DNA from: JBFLYE01 sp040756715 [NCBI: bacterium]
Lineage (GTDB): Bacteria; UBA9089; UBA9088
Direction of reading: 5' to 3'
Length of the DNA stretch: 6,806 nt
Assembly: GCA_040756715.1 (NCBI GenBank)
Contig: JBFLYE010000128.1
Span: forward strand, 1-6,806
A model generated the notes under the pieces. It saw only the letters and a program-made list of their open reading frames with translations. It did no database searches and had not been told where the DNA came from. A program made the position numbers and the translations under genes. How positions within the stretch are numbered: the first letter of the stretch is position 1; the number at the start of each line of letters is the position of its first letter. Below, piece after piece: positions 1-5,328 of this stretch.

Positions 1-569
1 TAAATCAAGCATCTATTATGAAGAATTTTCCCTCTTTACATTGTGCAATAAAGAGGTATTTTGGAGGGGACAAATCTCTAAAAGAGGGATGGGAAAAGGC
101 AGTAAGAGCGGCTGGATTTGTTCCCGAGAAAGAGAGAAAAAAGAAGAAGCATATATCATGGTCAAAAGTAAAGATTATCCAGGCGATTAAAAAGATGAAG
201 AGGGAGGGTAAGGGGATAAATCAAGCATCTATTATGAAGAATTTTCCCTCTTTACTTTATGCAATAAAGAAGCATTTTGGAGGGGGTAAATCTACAAAAA
301 AGGGATGGAAAAAGGCGGTAAGAGCGGCGGGATTTGTTCCCGAGAAAGAAACAAAAAGGAAGTTATGGTCAAAAGCAAAGATTATCGAGGCAATCAGAGG
401 GATAAAAAAAGAAGGCAAGCCAATAAATCCTGCGGATATTAACAGGACTTTATACGAGGCAATGAAGAGGTATTTTGGAGGGAATAAATCTCTAAAAGAG
501 GGATGGAAAAAGGCGGTAAGAGCGGCGGGATTTTCCCCTGATAAAGAAAGAAAAAAGAGAAAGGTATAA
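1..569 (+). CDS. Homing endonuclease associated repeat (HNH_repeat) protein, 5' truncated
   Basis: The reading frame is open to the window edge: codons from base 3 read N-Q-A-S-I just before the ATG at 18, and the same residues recur inside the next repeat, so that ATG is internal and the true start lies upstream. The visible part is almost wholly two and a half copies of a 66-72 residue basic unit: W-S-K-x-K-I-I-x-A-I, then E-G-K-x-I-N, a variable stretch, then FGG-x-KS and a W-x-K-A-V-R-A-A-G-F ending, with Lys/Arg-rich linkers. This fits the homing endonuclease associated repeat family (PF18780 from memory), small helical modules thought to bind DNA and often found beside HNH nuclease domains. 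No HNH or other catalytic motif is visible; one could lie upstream. The stop is one base before gpsA, so they are probably co-transcribed. The family call is fairly secure; the role (DNA-binding regulator or remnant of a mobile endonuclease) is unknown. Confidence 0.75.
   Translation, partial: NQASIMKNFPSLHCAIKRYFGGDKSLKEGWEKAVRAAGFVPEKERKKKKHISWSKVKIIQAIKKMKREGKGINQASIMKNFPSLLYAIKKHFGGGKSTKKGWKKAVRAAGFVPEKETKRKLWSKAKIIEAIRGIKKEGKPINPADINRTLYEAMKRYFGGNKSLKEGWKKAVRAAGFSPDKERKKRKV
1..569 (+). repeat. Tandem in-gene repeat array, units of 198-216 bp
   Basis: Three related units lie head to tail: a partial first unit ending near 158, a second at about 159-365 and a third from about 366 to the gene end. 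Bases 1-39 are identical to 217-255 (offset 216 bp). Bases 51-120 match 465-534 (offset 414 bp) with about five mismatches. The middle of unit 3 is shorter and diverged. Different unit pairs are closest in different segments, which is a mosaic pattern expected from unequal crossover or gene conversion. All offsets are multiples of three, so the frame is kept. Confidence 0.9.
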
Positions 570-570
570 G

Positions 571-1560
571 ATGAATATCTGTGTTATGGGTGGTGGAACC
601 TGGGGTATAACCCTTGCCTGCCTGTTATTTGATACGGGAAATTCGGTAAAGATATGGGAGTTTTCAAAGGATAAGGTAGACCTGCTTAAAAGGGAAAGAA
701 AAGAGCCTCATCTCCCATGGCTTTTTATTCCAAGCGGGATAGAGATTACAGATAACCTTGAATTTAGTATCTGGTCTTGTGATTTAATTGTGGTCGCTAT
801 TCCATCCTGGACAATAAGGGAGGCATTCTTAAGGCTAAAGGAAGGATGGGAAGACAAGCTAATTATTTCCTGCTCAAAGGGGCTTGAGGAACAAACATTT
901 TTAACACCATCACAGGTGATAAGGGATGTGATAAAAGATGCAAGGGTGGTTGCTTTATCTGGCCCATCGCATGCAGAGGAGGTATCAAAGAAAATCCCGA
1001 CCGCGATCATCTCTGCAACCCCAATAGAAAACGATAGGATTTTTGTGCAAAATCTATTTTCAAATCAATATCTTAGGGTCTATACAAACCCTGATATAAT
1101 TGGTGTAGAATTGGGTGGTGCATTAAAGAATATCATTGCTATTGCAAGTGGCATCTCTGATGGCCTGGGTTTTGGTGACAATACAAAGGCAGGTTTATTT
1201 TGCAGGGGAATGGCAGAGATGGTCCGATTTGGCATATCATTTGGCGGGAACAAAGAGACATTCTTTGGCTTATCGGGGATGGGAGACCTTATGGTAACCT
1301 GTATATCAAGGCATAGCAGAAATAGGAGGTTCGGAGAATTGCTTGGAAAGGGAGAAAGTCCAGAAAGTGCAGAGAAAAAGGTAAATATGGCTGTAGAGGG
1401 GATAAGAACAACAAAGGCGGTTTATGAAAAATCAAAGATATTAAATATTGATATGCCCATAACAGATGAGGTTTATAAGATTATATTTGAGAAAAAGAAA
1501 GCCTCTGAGGCTGTTTTATCATTGCTAAAAAGGGAGCTAAAAGAGGAGGTGATTAGATGA
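571..1560 (+). CDS. gpsA: Glycerol-3-phosphate dehydrogenase [NAD(P)+]
   Basis: This cytosolic enzyme reduces dihydroxyacetone phosphate to sn-glycerol 3-phosphate with NAD(P)H, supplying the backbone for phospholipid synthesis. The 329 residues match the usual family length and the gene looks intact. The N-terminal Rossmann fold opens with the dinucleotide loop GGGTWG at residues 7-12. The hallmark S-K-G-L and SGPSHAEEV segments follow in the first half. The C-terminal helical domain begins with the signature GVELGGALKN, whose Lys186 is the expected catalytic lysine, and continues with DGLGFGDNTKAG, GLSGMGDL and SRNRR (249-253), the substrate and cofactor phosphate-binding arginine region. 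The ATG at 571 is right because the glycine loop starts six residues later; a weak GAAAGGT lies just upstream inside the end of the preceding gene. The 3' end overlaps queF by four bases (ATGA). Arginine is AGA/AGG in nearly every case. Identity is secure; cofactor preference (NADH or NADPH) cannot be read from the sequence. Confidence 0.97.
   Translation: MNICVMGGGTWGITLACLLFDTGNSVKIWEFSKDKVDLLKRERKEPHLPWLFIPSGIEITDNLEFSIWSCDLIVVAIPSWTIREAFLRLKEGWEDKLIISCSKGLEEQTFLTPSQVIRDVIKDARVVALSGPSHAEEVSKKIPTAIISATPIENDRIFVQNLFSNQYLRVYTNPDIIGVELGGALKNIIAIASGISDGLGFGDNTKAGLFCRGMAEMVRFGISFGGNKETFFGLSGMGDLMVTCISRHSRNRRFGELLGKGESPESAEKKVNMAVEGIRTTKAVYEKSKILNIDMPITDEVYKIIFEKKKASEAVLSLLKRELKEEVIR
1543..1550 (+). 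promoter_or_regulatory. Strong ribosome binding site for queF
   Basis: GAGGAGGT lies inside the end of gpsA, six bases before the queF ATG at 1557. It is a near-perfect Shine-Dalgarno match at good spacing and supports this start. Together with the ATGA overlap it indicates translational coupling. Confidence 0.85.
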
Positions 1561-1934
1561 AGTATAAAGAGCTTGCAAAGGCTGGATTGGATATTGAGCT
1601 ACCAAAGATTGAGGTATTTGAAAACCAATTCGTAGATTATGAGATTACCATAAAAATCCCGGAGTTCACATCTTTATGCCCAAAAACCAGCCTTCCCGAT
1701 TTTGGATGTATCACCATTGTCTATACCCCGGATAAGCTCTGCATTGAGCTTAAATCCCTAAAGGAATACATCCTAGGATATAGGAACCTTGGGATATTCT
1801 ATGAGAATGCGGTAAATAGGATTTTGGAGGATATTGTTAAAGCAACAAGCCCAAAGCAAGTAAAGGTAATTGGTGAGTTTAACCCAAGGGGTGGGATAAT
1901 CTCCAAGATTGAGACAGGCTATCCGAGGGTATAA
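1557..1934 (+). CDS. queF: NADPH-dependent 7-cyano-7-deazaguanine (preQ0) reductase, unimodular type
   Basis: QueF reduces the nitrile of preQ0 to the aminomethyl group of preQ1 using two NADPH, a step in making the tRNA base queuosine. At 125 residues this is the short, single-module YkvM-like form, a T-fold protein that assembles into a symmetrical oligomer. FTSLCPKTSLPDF holds the nucleophile Cys41, which forms the thioimide with substrate, and the acid Asp48. E64-L-K-S-L-K-E-Y71 is the QueF signature that contacts NADPH. RNLGIFYEN follows, with Glu83 as the substrate-binding glutamate, and GEFNPRGGI closes the fold. The histidine next to that glutamate in the Bacillus subtilis enzyme (FHE) is Tyr82 here. 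The start is set by the strong ribosome binding site and the overlap with gpsA. There is no functional link to gpsA beyond sharing a transcript. No other queuosine gene is in the window, so preQ0 must be made elsewhere in the genome or salvaged. Confidence 0.95.
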   Translation: MKYKELAKAGLDIELPKIEVFENQFVDYEITIKIPEFTSLCPKTSLPDFGCITIVYTPDKLCIELKSLKEYILGYRNLGIFYENAVNRILEDIVKATSPKQVKVIGEFNPRGGIISKIETGYPRV

Positions 1935-1963
1935 TGGATATTGGCCTATCTCAAAGCCTTTTT
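1909..1963 (+). terminator. Probable intrinsic terminator of the gpsA-queF unit
   Basis: An 11-bp inverted repeat, 1909-1919 with 1944-1954 and one mismatch (C-A on this strand, a G-U pair on the other), encloses the queF stop codon in its loop. It is followed shortly by AGCCTTTTTG, with five T at 1959-1963. An alternative shorter stem (AGGCT 1916-1920 with AGCCT 1955-1959) runs directly into the T-run. The 24-base loop is long for a terminator. The position, exactly between two convergent genes only 11 bases apart, is what makes it plausible. On the minus strand there is no T-run after the stem, so termination should favour the plus-strand unit. Confidence 0.45.
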
Positions 1964-2587
1964 GACAAGAAAACGGGAATTTGAAAGGAGAAGAGAAAGG
2001 GAAAGAGAGCATCCCAAAGCAATCTTTTCTGCGGTTTTTAAATCTATAAACTCATTTGATGTATGGGCATCGGTATTCAAGACAAGATTTGCCCCTTGTT
2101 TCTTTGCCAAGCTTGCCAGATGGCCATTTGTAAAAGCGTGGATGGCTCTGGCTGTAATTTCAAGAAATACCCCATTCTTTTTTGCAAGAGCTACCTCTTC
2201 TTTTGTGATTAAGCCTGGATGTGCCAATATGTCAATATTGGAAGAACAAGCGGCAAGGTTTGTTCCTTTTGGAACTGTATCCATAATGCTCTCTCCATGA
2301 ACAACCACAATCTTTGCACCCAAGCTTCTTCCATAATCGGCTAATTCTTGTATTGTCTCTGGTGGAACATGGGTAAGCTCACACCCTGGAATAACCTTAA
2401 TGGGAAACCTTTTGTTAAGCCCTTCACAAACCTTAACCAACCTTGGCACTACAAAATCAATATTTGAGGCATCCACATGGTCGGTTATCCCTAAAACCTT
2501 TATCCCTTTTACATATGCCCTATGGACATGCTCTGAAGGGATAAGCTCTCCATCAGAAAATATTGTGTGGGTATGTAGGTCTATCAT
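1946..2587 (-). CDS. PHP-domain metal-dependent phosphoesterase (histidinol phosphatase-like)
   Basis: A 213-residue PHP protein, a TIM-barrel-like fold using a cluster of metal ions to hydrolyse phosphate esters. The expected ligands are present in order: His5 and His7 (DLHTHTIFSDG, with Asp12), Asp36-His37 (ITDH), Glu70 (GCEL), His97 (VVHGES), His123 (LAHPG), and Asp173 and His175 (NTDAH), so it should be catalytically competent. The start is taken at 2587 rather than the in-frame ATG at 2626: the PHP motif must lie near the N-terminus, and ATG 2587 overlaps the stop of the upstream chimera gene as ATGA (2584-2587), a coupling arrangement. It resembles proteins annotated as 'histidinol phosphate phosphatase domain-containing', but no histidine genes are nearby, so the substrate is unknown. 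Its place behind iron-sulfur flavoprotein genes recalls PHP genes that, from memory, accompany bifurcating hydrogenase clusters in some anaerobes. Confidence 0.88.
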   Translation of the reverse strand: MIDLHTHTIFSDGELIPSEHVHRAYVKGIKVLGITDHVDASNIDFVVPRLVKVCEGLNKRFPIKVIPGCELTHVPPETIQELADYGRSLGAKIVVVHGESIMDTVPKGTNLAACSSNIDILAHPGLITKEEVALAKKNGVFLEITARAIHAFTNGHLASLAKKQGANLVLNTDAHTSNEFIDLKTAEKIALGCSLSLSLLLSNSRFLVKKALR

Positions 2588-4512
2588 CTTGCAACCATTG
2601 CTCCGGTGGGACAATGGTTTACACATTCCAAACAGCCATCACAGCTTGTTTCCGAAAGCATTGCCCCAAACCCTCCTTTAATTTGTGTCCTATACCCCCT
2701 TCCCACAAAACCCAAAACCCCAAGCTTCTTTATTTCCAAACATATCCTAATACACCTTGAGCATAAAATACATTTATTCGGGTCATATTTTATATTATCT
2801 TTTGATGTATCCACAACCCTTTTTTCTATAAATCCAGATACCCTCTCTGGATTAACCTCATAAATTGAGGCATATTTTCTTAAAAGGCAATCAGAGACCT
2901 TTTCACATCCACATTTTAAACACCTCTCGCTTTCTTTCTTTGCATCTTCTTTGTCCATAGTTTCTTCTATTTCTTGGAAGTTCTTTTTTCTTTCATCTGC
3001 CGATACCACCTTTGTTTTATACCTTATTTGCTCCTCTGTGATAATATCCTCTGGGCTTATCCCCTCCCTTACACAATTATATTCCTTCTTCTCTTTCCCT
3101 CCTTTTCCATTAAGATAATTCATAATTGAAGTAGCCCCTTTTTTCCCAGATGCTATTGCTTCAACCACCGTAGCTGGTCCAGAGACACAATCACCACCGG
3201 CAAATACATTTCCTCCTATATTATAGCTTTCGCTTACCCTCTGACCAATGGCAGTAATAATTGTATCTGTTTTAATCTTAAATTCACTCCCAGAAATTGG
3301 AATTGGCTTTCTTCTTCCCGATGAATCTGGTTCGCCAAGCTCCATCCTTATACATTCAATTGAATCCTCAAAAACCCTATTGGGAGCAACCAGGAATTCT
3401 ATCTTTACCCCTTCCTCTTCTGCTTCCTTTATCTCCTTTTTTGAGGCAGGCATCTCATCCCTTCCCCTCCTGTAAAGAATTGAAACCCTGTCTGCACCAA
3501 GCCTTAAACTTGTCCTCGCACAATCAATGGCGGTATTTCCACCACCAATTACACAAACATTTTTTCCTAGATCTGGTTTTTTCCCATAAGCTACATCCCT
3601 TAATAGCTTAATTCCAGAGATAACATGGGAAAGGTCTTCTCCAGCAATTCCTAGCTTTATATCCTTTTGGCAGCCAATTGCAATAAATATGGCATCAAAA
3701 TTCAGGTTTGAAATTTCATCCTTCTTAATCTTTGCATTTGTCTTTACCTCTACACCCAGCTTGATTATCTTTTCAATCTCTGCATCAAGAATATCCTTGG
3801 GAAGCCTATACTCTGGAATCCCATATCTCATCATCCCACCCAATTTCTCATCCTTCTCAAATATGGTTATAGAATATCCTTCTTTTGCCAGATAATAGGC
3901 ACAAGCAAGCCCCGCCGGCCCCCCTCCCACCACCCCAATTTTCTTCCCATTTAATTCCGCATTCCGCATTCCGCATTCCGCATTCCTTAAACCCCAATCC
4001 CCTACAAACCTCTTAAGCTCCCTTATTGCTAAAGAACCCCCTTTTAAATTCCTTCTACAATTTTCCTCACAAAATGCTGGGCAGACCCTACCCACAGAAG
4101 ATGGAAACGGCAAATTTTCCATAATAAGATGATAAGAGGCTTCATAATTTCCCTCTCTTATTAGTCTTATGTATCCTTCAACATCAATTCCGGCTGGGCA
4201 ATTCATTTTGCAAGGGCTTAAGCAATCCCCCCAATGGGCTGACAAAAGAAGTTCAAGGCACAATTTTCTTGCCCCTCTTACCTTTGGTGTATTTGTGTGA
4301 ATTACCATCCCATTCATTACCTTTGTTCCACAAGCAGGAACCAGCCTTGGGATATTTTCTACCTCAACCACACAGAGGAGGCATCCTCCATAAGGCTCAA
4401 AGCCCTCAAGAAAACATAGGGTGGGAATATCAATCCCATTATTTTTTGCAATCTCAAGAATGGTCTTACCTTCTTCTGCCTCTAATACCTTATTGTCTAT
4501 GGTTATTTTCAT
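2584..4512 (-). CDS. NuoG-like/GltD-like chimeric iron-sulfur FAD-NADPH oxidoreductase
   Basis: A 642-residue soluble protein with no signal peptide or membrane segment seen. Residues 1-78 are a plant-type [2Fe-2S] domain (Cys33, 44, 47, 61) as in NuoG and HydA. Residues 85-170 carry the GltD/dihydropyrimidine dehydrogenase N-terminal [4Fe-4S] module (Cys97, 101, 105, then RVCPAFCEENC, Cys144, 148, 152). FAD binding is at VVGGGPAG (194-201) and FAGGD (437-441), and a probable NADPH site is at GGGNTAID (323-330). Cys531, 534, 536 and 542 may bind another metal centre. Two ferredoxin-type [4Fe-4S] motifs end the protein (Cys581, 584, 587, 591; Cys624, 627, 630, 634, then PTGA), spaced as in the NuoG N-terminus. 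So a GltD-like module sits inside a NuoG-like arrangement. It probably moves electrons between NADPH, a ferredoxin-like carrier and the NuoF-like partner encoded upstream. It is not an ordinary glutamate synthase small subunit: no large subunit is present and it has extra clusters. Upstream AAAGG is weak and distant. The linker at 176-186 is translated tandem repeat DNA. Confidence 0.88.
   Translation of the reverse strand: MKITIDNKVLEAEEGKTILEIAKNNGIDIPTLCFLEGFEPYGGCLLCVVEVENIPRLVPACGTKVMNGMVIHTNTPKVRGARKLCLELLLSAHWGDCLSPCKMNCPAGIDVEGYIRLIREGNYEASYHLIMENLPFPSSVGRVCPAFCEENCRRNLKGGSLAIRELKRFVGDWGLRNAECGMRNAELNGKKIGVVGGGPAGLACAYYLAKEGYSITIFEKDEKLGGMMRYGIPEYRLPKDILDAEIEKIIKLGVEVKTNAKIKKDEISNLNFDAIFIAIGCQKDIKLGIAGEDLSHVISGIKLLRDVAYGKKPDLGKNVCVIGGGNTAIDCARTSLRLGADRVSILYRRGRDEMPASKKEIKEAEEEGVKIEFLVAPNRVFEDSIECIRMELGEPDSSGRRKPIPISGSEFKIKTDTIITAIGQRVSESYNIGGNVFAGGDCVSGPATVVEAIASGKKGATSIMNYLNGKGGKEKKEYNCVREGISPEDIITEEQIRYKTKVVSADERKKNFQEIEETMDKEDAKKESERCLKCGCEKVSDCLLRKYASIYEVNPERVSGFIEKRVVDTSKDNIKYDPNKCILCSRCIRICLEIKKLGVLGFVGRGYRTQIKGGFGAMLSETSCDGCLECVNHCPTGAMVAR
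3954..3986. repeat. 7-bp tandem repeat (ATTCCGC x 4 plus ATTCC) inside a coding region
   Basis: Four perfect ATTCCGC heptamers (3954-3960, 3961-3967, 3968-3974, 3975-3981) and a partial ATTCC (3982-3986). Read on the minus strand they encode R-N-A-E-C-G-M-R-N-A-E, residues 176-186 of the oxidoreductase. They lie in the linker between its [4Fe-4S] module and the FAD fold, just before GKKIGVVGGGPAG. The copies are identical at the base level, so the tract is young or kept homogeneous. Confidence 0.95.
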
Positions 4513-4597
4513 AGTTATAATTTAGCCTTTAGTCATTGGCTTTTAGAAAATTTGTATGTGTTTAGCGTTGTTAGGCGATGTTTCAGCCACCCTATTT
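4513..4597. other. Intergenic gap between PIN toxin and chimera gene
   Basis: 85 AT-rich bases separate the toxin stop (4598-4600) from the chimera start (4510-4512). I see no convincing promoter, RNA gene or terminator. On the minus strand a short AGCC...GGCT pairing (4 bp) and AAAGG lie some 13-20 bases before the chimera ATG. It may mark one edge of the toxin-antitoxin insertion. Confidence 0.5.
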
Positions 4598-4987
4598 TCA
4601 GAAACTCTTCTTATAGGGTTGTCCAGTTTTCAATTTAGGGATGGCTGGGTAATCTCTCTGGTTGAAAGTGTATAGAGGTAAATTCAAAGCCACAGCCATT
4701 TGACCAATTAAGGCATCAAGGATTCCCAGCCTATGGCTAAGATGATAACGGACAAGCGCAGACAACGCCTCATCACATATCTTTGATGAAGGCCAAACTA
4801 CGCTATAAGTTCCCAATTCCTTTTCTACCTTCTCTTGCTCAGTCTTGTTTCTACAGCCTTGAATCAGCTCCATAACCACAAATCCAGGTAAAACGATTTC
4901 TTCTTCACCGAGGAAATCTAGCCAAGCCACCGCAGGTGGGTATTCACGCAAAAGGTCTATCATCACATCAGTATCTACAAGAATCAT
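4598..4987 (-). CDS. vapC: PIN-domain toxin, VapC-like ribonuclease
   Basis: A 129-residue single PIN domain, the usual length for VapC toxins, which cut RNA (often tRNA or rRNA) with Mg2+ held by conserved acidic residues. These are visible: Asp5 (with Asp7) in ILVDTDVMID, Glu40 in FVVMELIQG, Asp91 in LGILDALIG, and Asn109/Asp112 in FNQRDY near the C-terminus, so the toxin looks active. The start follows the antitoxin stop by two bases, the classic antitoxin-first layout. The ATG at 4987 puts the first catalytic aspartate at residue 5, as expected. Arginine codons mix CGT with AGA/AGG, unlike gpsA, where almost all are AGA/AGG, which suggests horizontal arrival. Family assignment is confident; the RNA target cannot be told. 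Confidence 0.93.
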   Translation of the reverse strand: MILVDTDVMIDLLREYPPAVAWLDFLGEEEIVLPGFVVMELIQGCRNKTEQEKVEKELGTYSVVWPSSKICDEALSALVRYHLSHRLGILDALIGQMAVALNLPLYTFNQRDYPAIPKLKTGQPYKKSF

Positions 4988-4989
4988 AC

Positions 4990-5247
4990 TTACCCTCGCC
5001 GCCTTTGTGCTTGTTCACGGAGTTGACGGGCATAAGCTGAACTATTTTTAATATCCTTACGATCCTTCCAGAGTCCAATTAGTTCAGAATGAAGTATCTG
5101 AGAGGCTGTCAAATAAGGATGCCTAGGCATAGCCGAGGATTCAACCAGCAAGATCATCTCCACATATTCTCCCTTCTTACAGGGCAACCCGCTCACAAAG
5201 ATTTCTCCATCCCTCTCAATAACTTTGTTAAGACGAATCGCCTCCAT
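4990..5247 (-). CDS. vapB: Antitoxin of the PIN toxin pair
   Basis: An 85-residue protein directly before the PIN toxin gene. The N-terminal half (LNKVIERDGEIFVSGLPCKKGEYVEMI) resembles AbrB/SpoVT-type antitoxin strands, with an L-P-x-K-x-G-x-x-V-E-x-I pattern, and should form the dimeric DNA-binding part. The C-terminal half (GLWKDRKDIKNSSAYARQL then REQAQRRR) matches the tail I remember from antitoxins paired with PIN toxins, which wraps around and blocks the toxin. The start at 5247 has a strong GGAGGT eight bases upstream. Five of the last six arginine-rich codons or their neighbours use CGN or mixed forms, different from the host-like genes around it. The symbol is by role and position; the exact antitoxin subfamily is not certain. 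Confidence 0.82.
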   Translation of the reverse strand: MEAIRLNKVIERDGEIFVSGLPCKKGEYVEMILLVESSAMPRHPYLTASQILHSELIGLWKDRKDIKNSSAYARQLREQAQRRRG

Positions 5248-5255
5248 AATCTTTT

Positions 5256-5261
5256 ACCTCC
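5256..5261 (-). promoter_or_regulatory. Ribosome binding site of the antitoxin gene
   Basis: ACCTCC on the plus strand reads GGAGGT on the minus strand, eight bases before the ATG at 5245-5247. It is much stronger than the site before the chimera gene, consistent with the antitoxin being made in excess. Confidence 0.85.
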
Positions 5262-5277
5262 ATTAACGCTACAGTTT

Positions 5278-5310
5278 CGTATTATACGCTATCGACAAAA
5301 AGTCAAGCAA
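5278..5310 (-). promoter_or_regulatory. Candidate promoter and operator of the toxin-antitoxin pair
   Basis: On the minus strand a perfect -10 box TATAAT (5281-5286) lies about 20 bases before the GGAGGT site. A TTGCTT (5305-5310) sits 18 bases upstream of it; a better-looking TTGACT (5301-5306) is only 14 bases away, too close for a standard promoter. The -10 box is embedded in an 11-base palindrome, CGTAT-T-ATACG (5278-5288), and ACGCTA occurs twice 20 bases apart (5266-5271, 5286-5291). An antitoxin-toxin complex bound here would block the -10 box, which fits autorepression typical of such pairs. Confidence 0.5.
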
Positions 5311-5328
5311 GACAAAATGAAGCTTTAT

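Noticed and set aside
1935-1945. Promoter-like TATAAT near the queF end
   Set aside because: The bases ATAATGG lie within the loop of the terminator stem and lead into antisense of the PHP gene; no -35 box or downstream plus-strand gene supports a promoter.
2588-2626. Longer N-terminus for the PHP gene from the ATG at 2626
   Set aside because: It would add 13 residues before the PHP motif and overlap the upstream gene by 43 bases. The ATG at 2587 gives the ATGA overlap and a motif-first protein.
3248-3611. Plus-strand open frames opposite the oxidoreductase gene
   Set aside because: They lie antisense to a well-supported gene with conserved motifs, show no recognisable domains, and look like compositional shadows. 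The same holds for frames opposite gpsA, the PHP gene and the NuoF-like gene.
3954-3986. CRISPR array or mobile element end
   Set aside because: The unit is 7 bp with no spacers, lies within an intact gene, and has no nearby cas or transposase gene.
4517-4560. Terminator or RNA element between the PIN toxin and the chimera gene
   Set aside because: Only a 4-bp AGCC/GGCT pairing was found, with no T-run in the right place and no other structure.
5301-5306. TTGACT as -35 box of the antitoxin promoter
   Set aside because: It is only 14 bases from the TATAAT box; standard spacing is about 17. TTGCTT at 18 bases is a poorer match but better placed, so the -35 assignment stays open.
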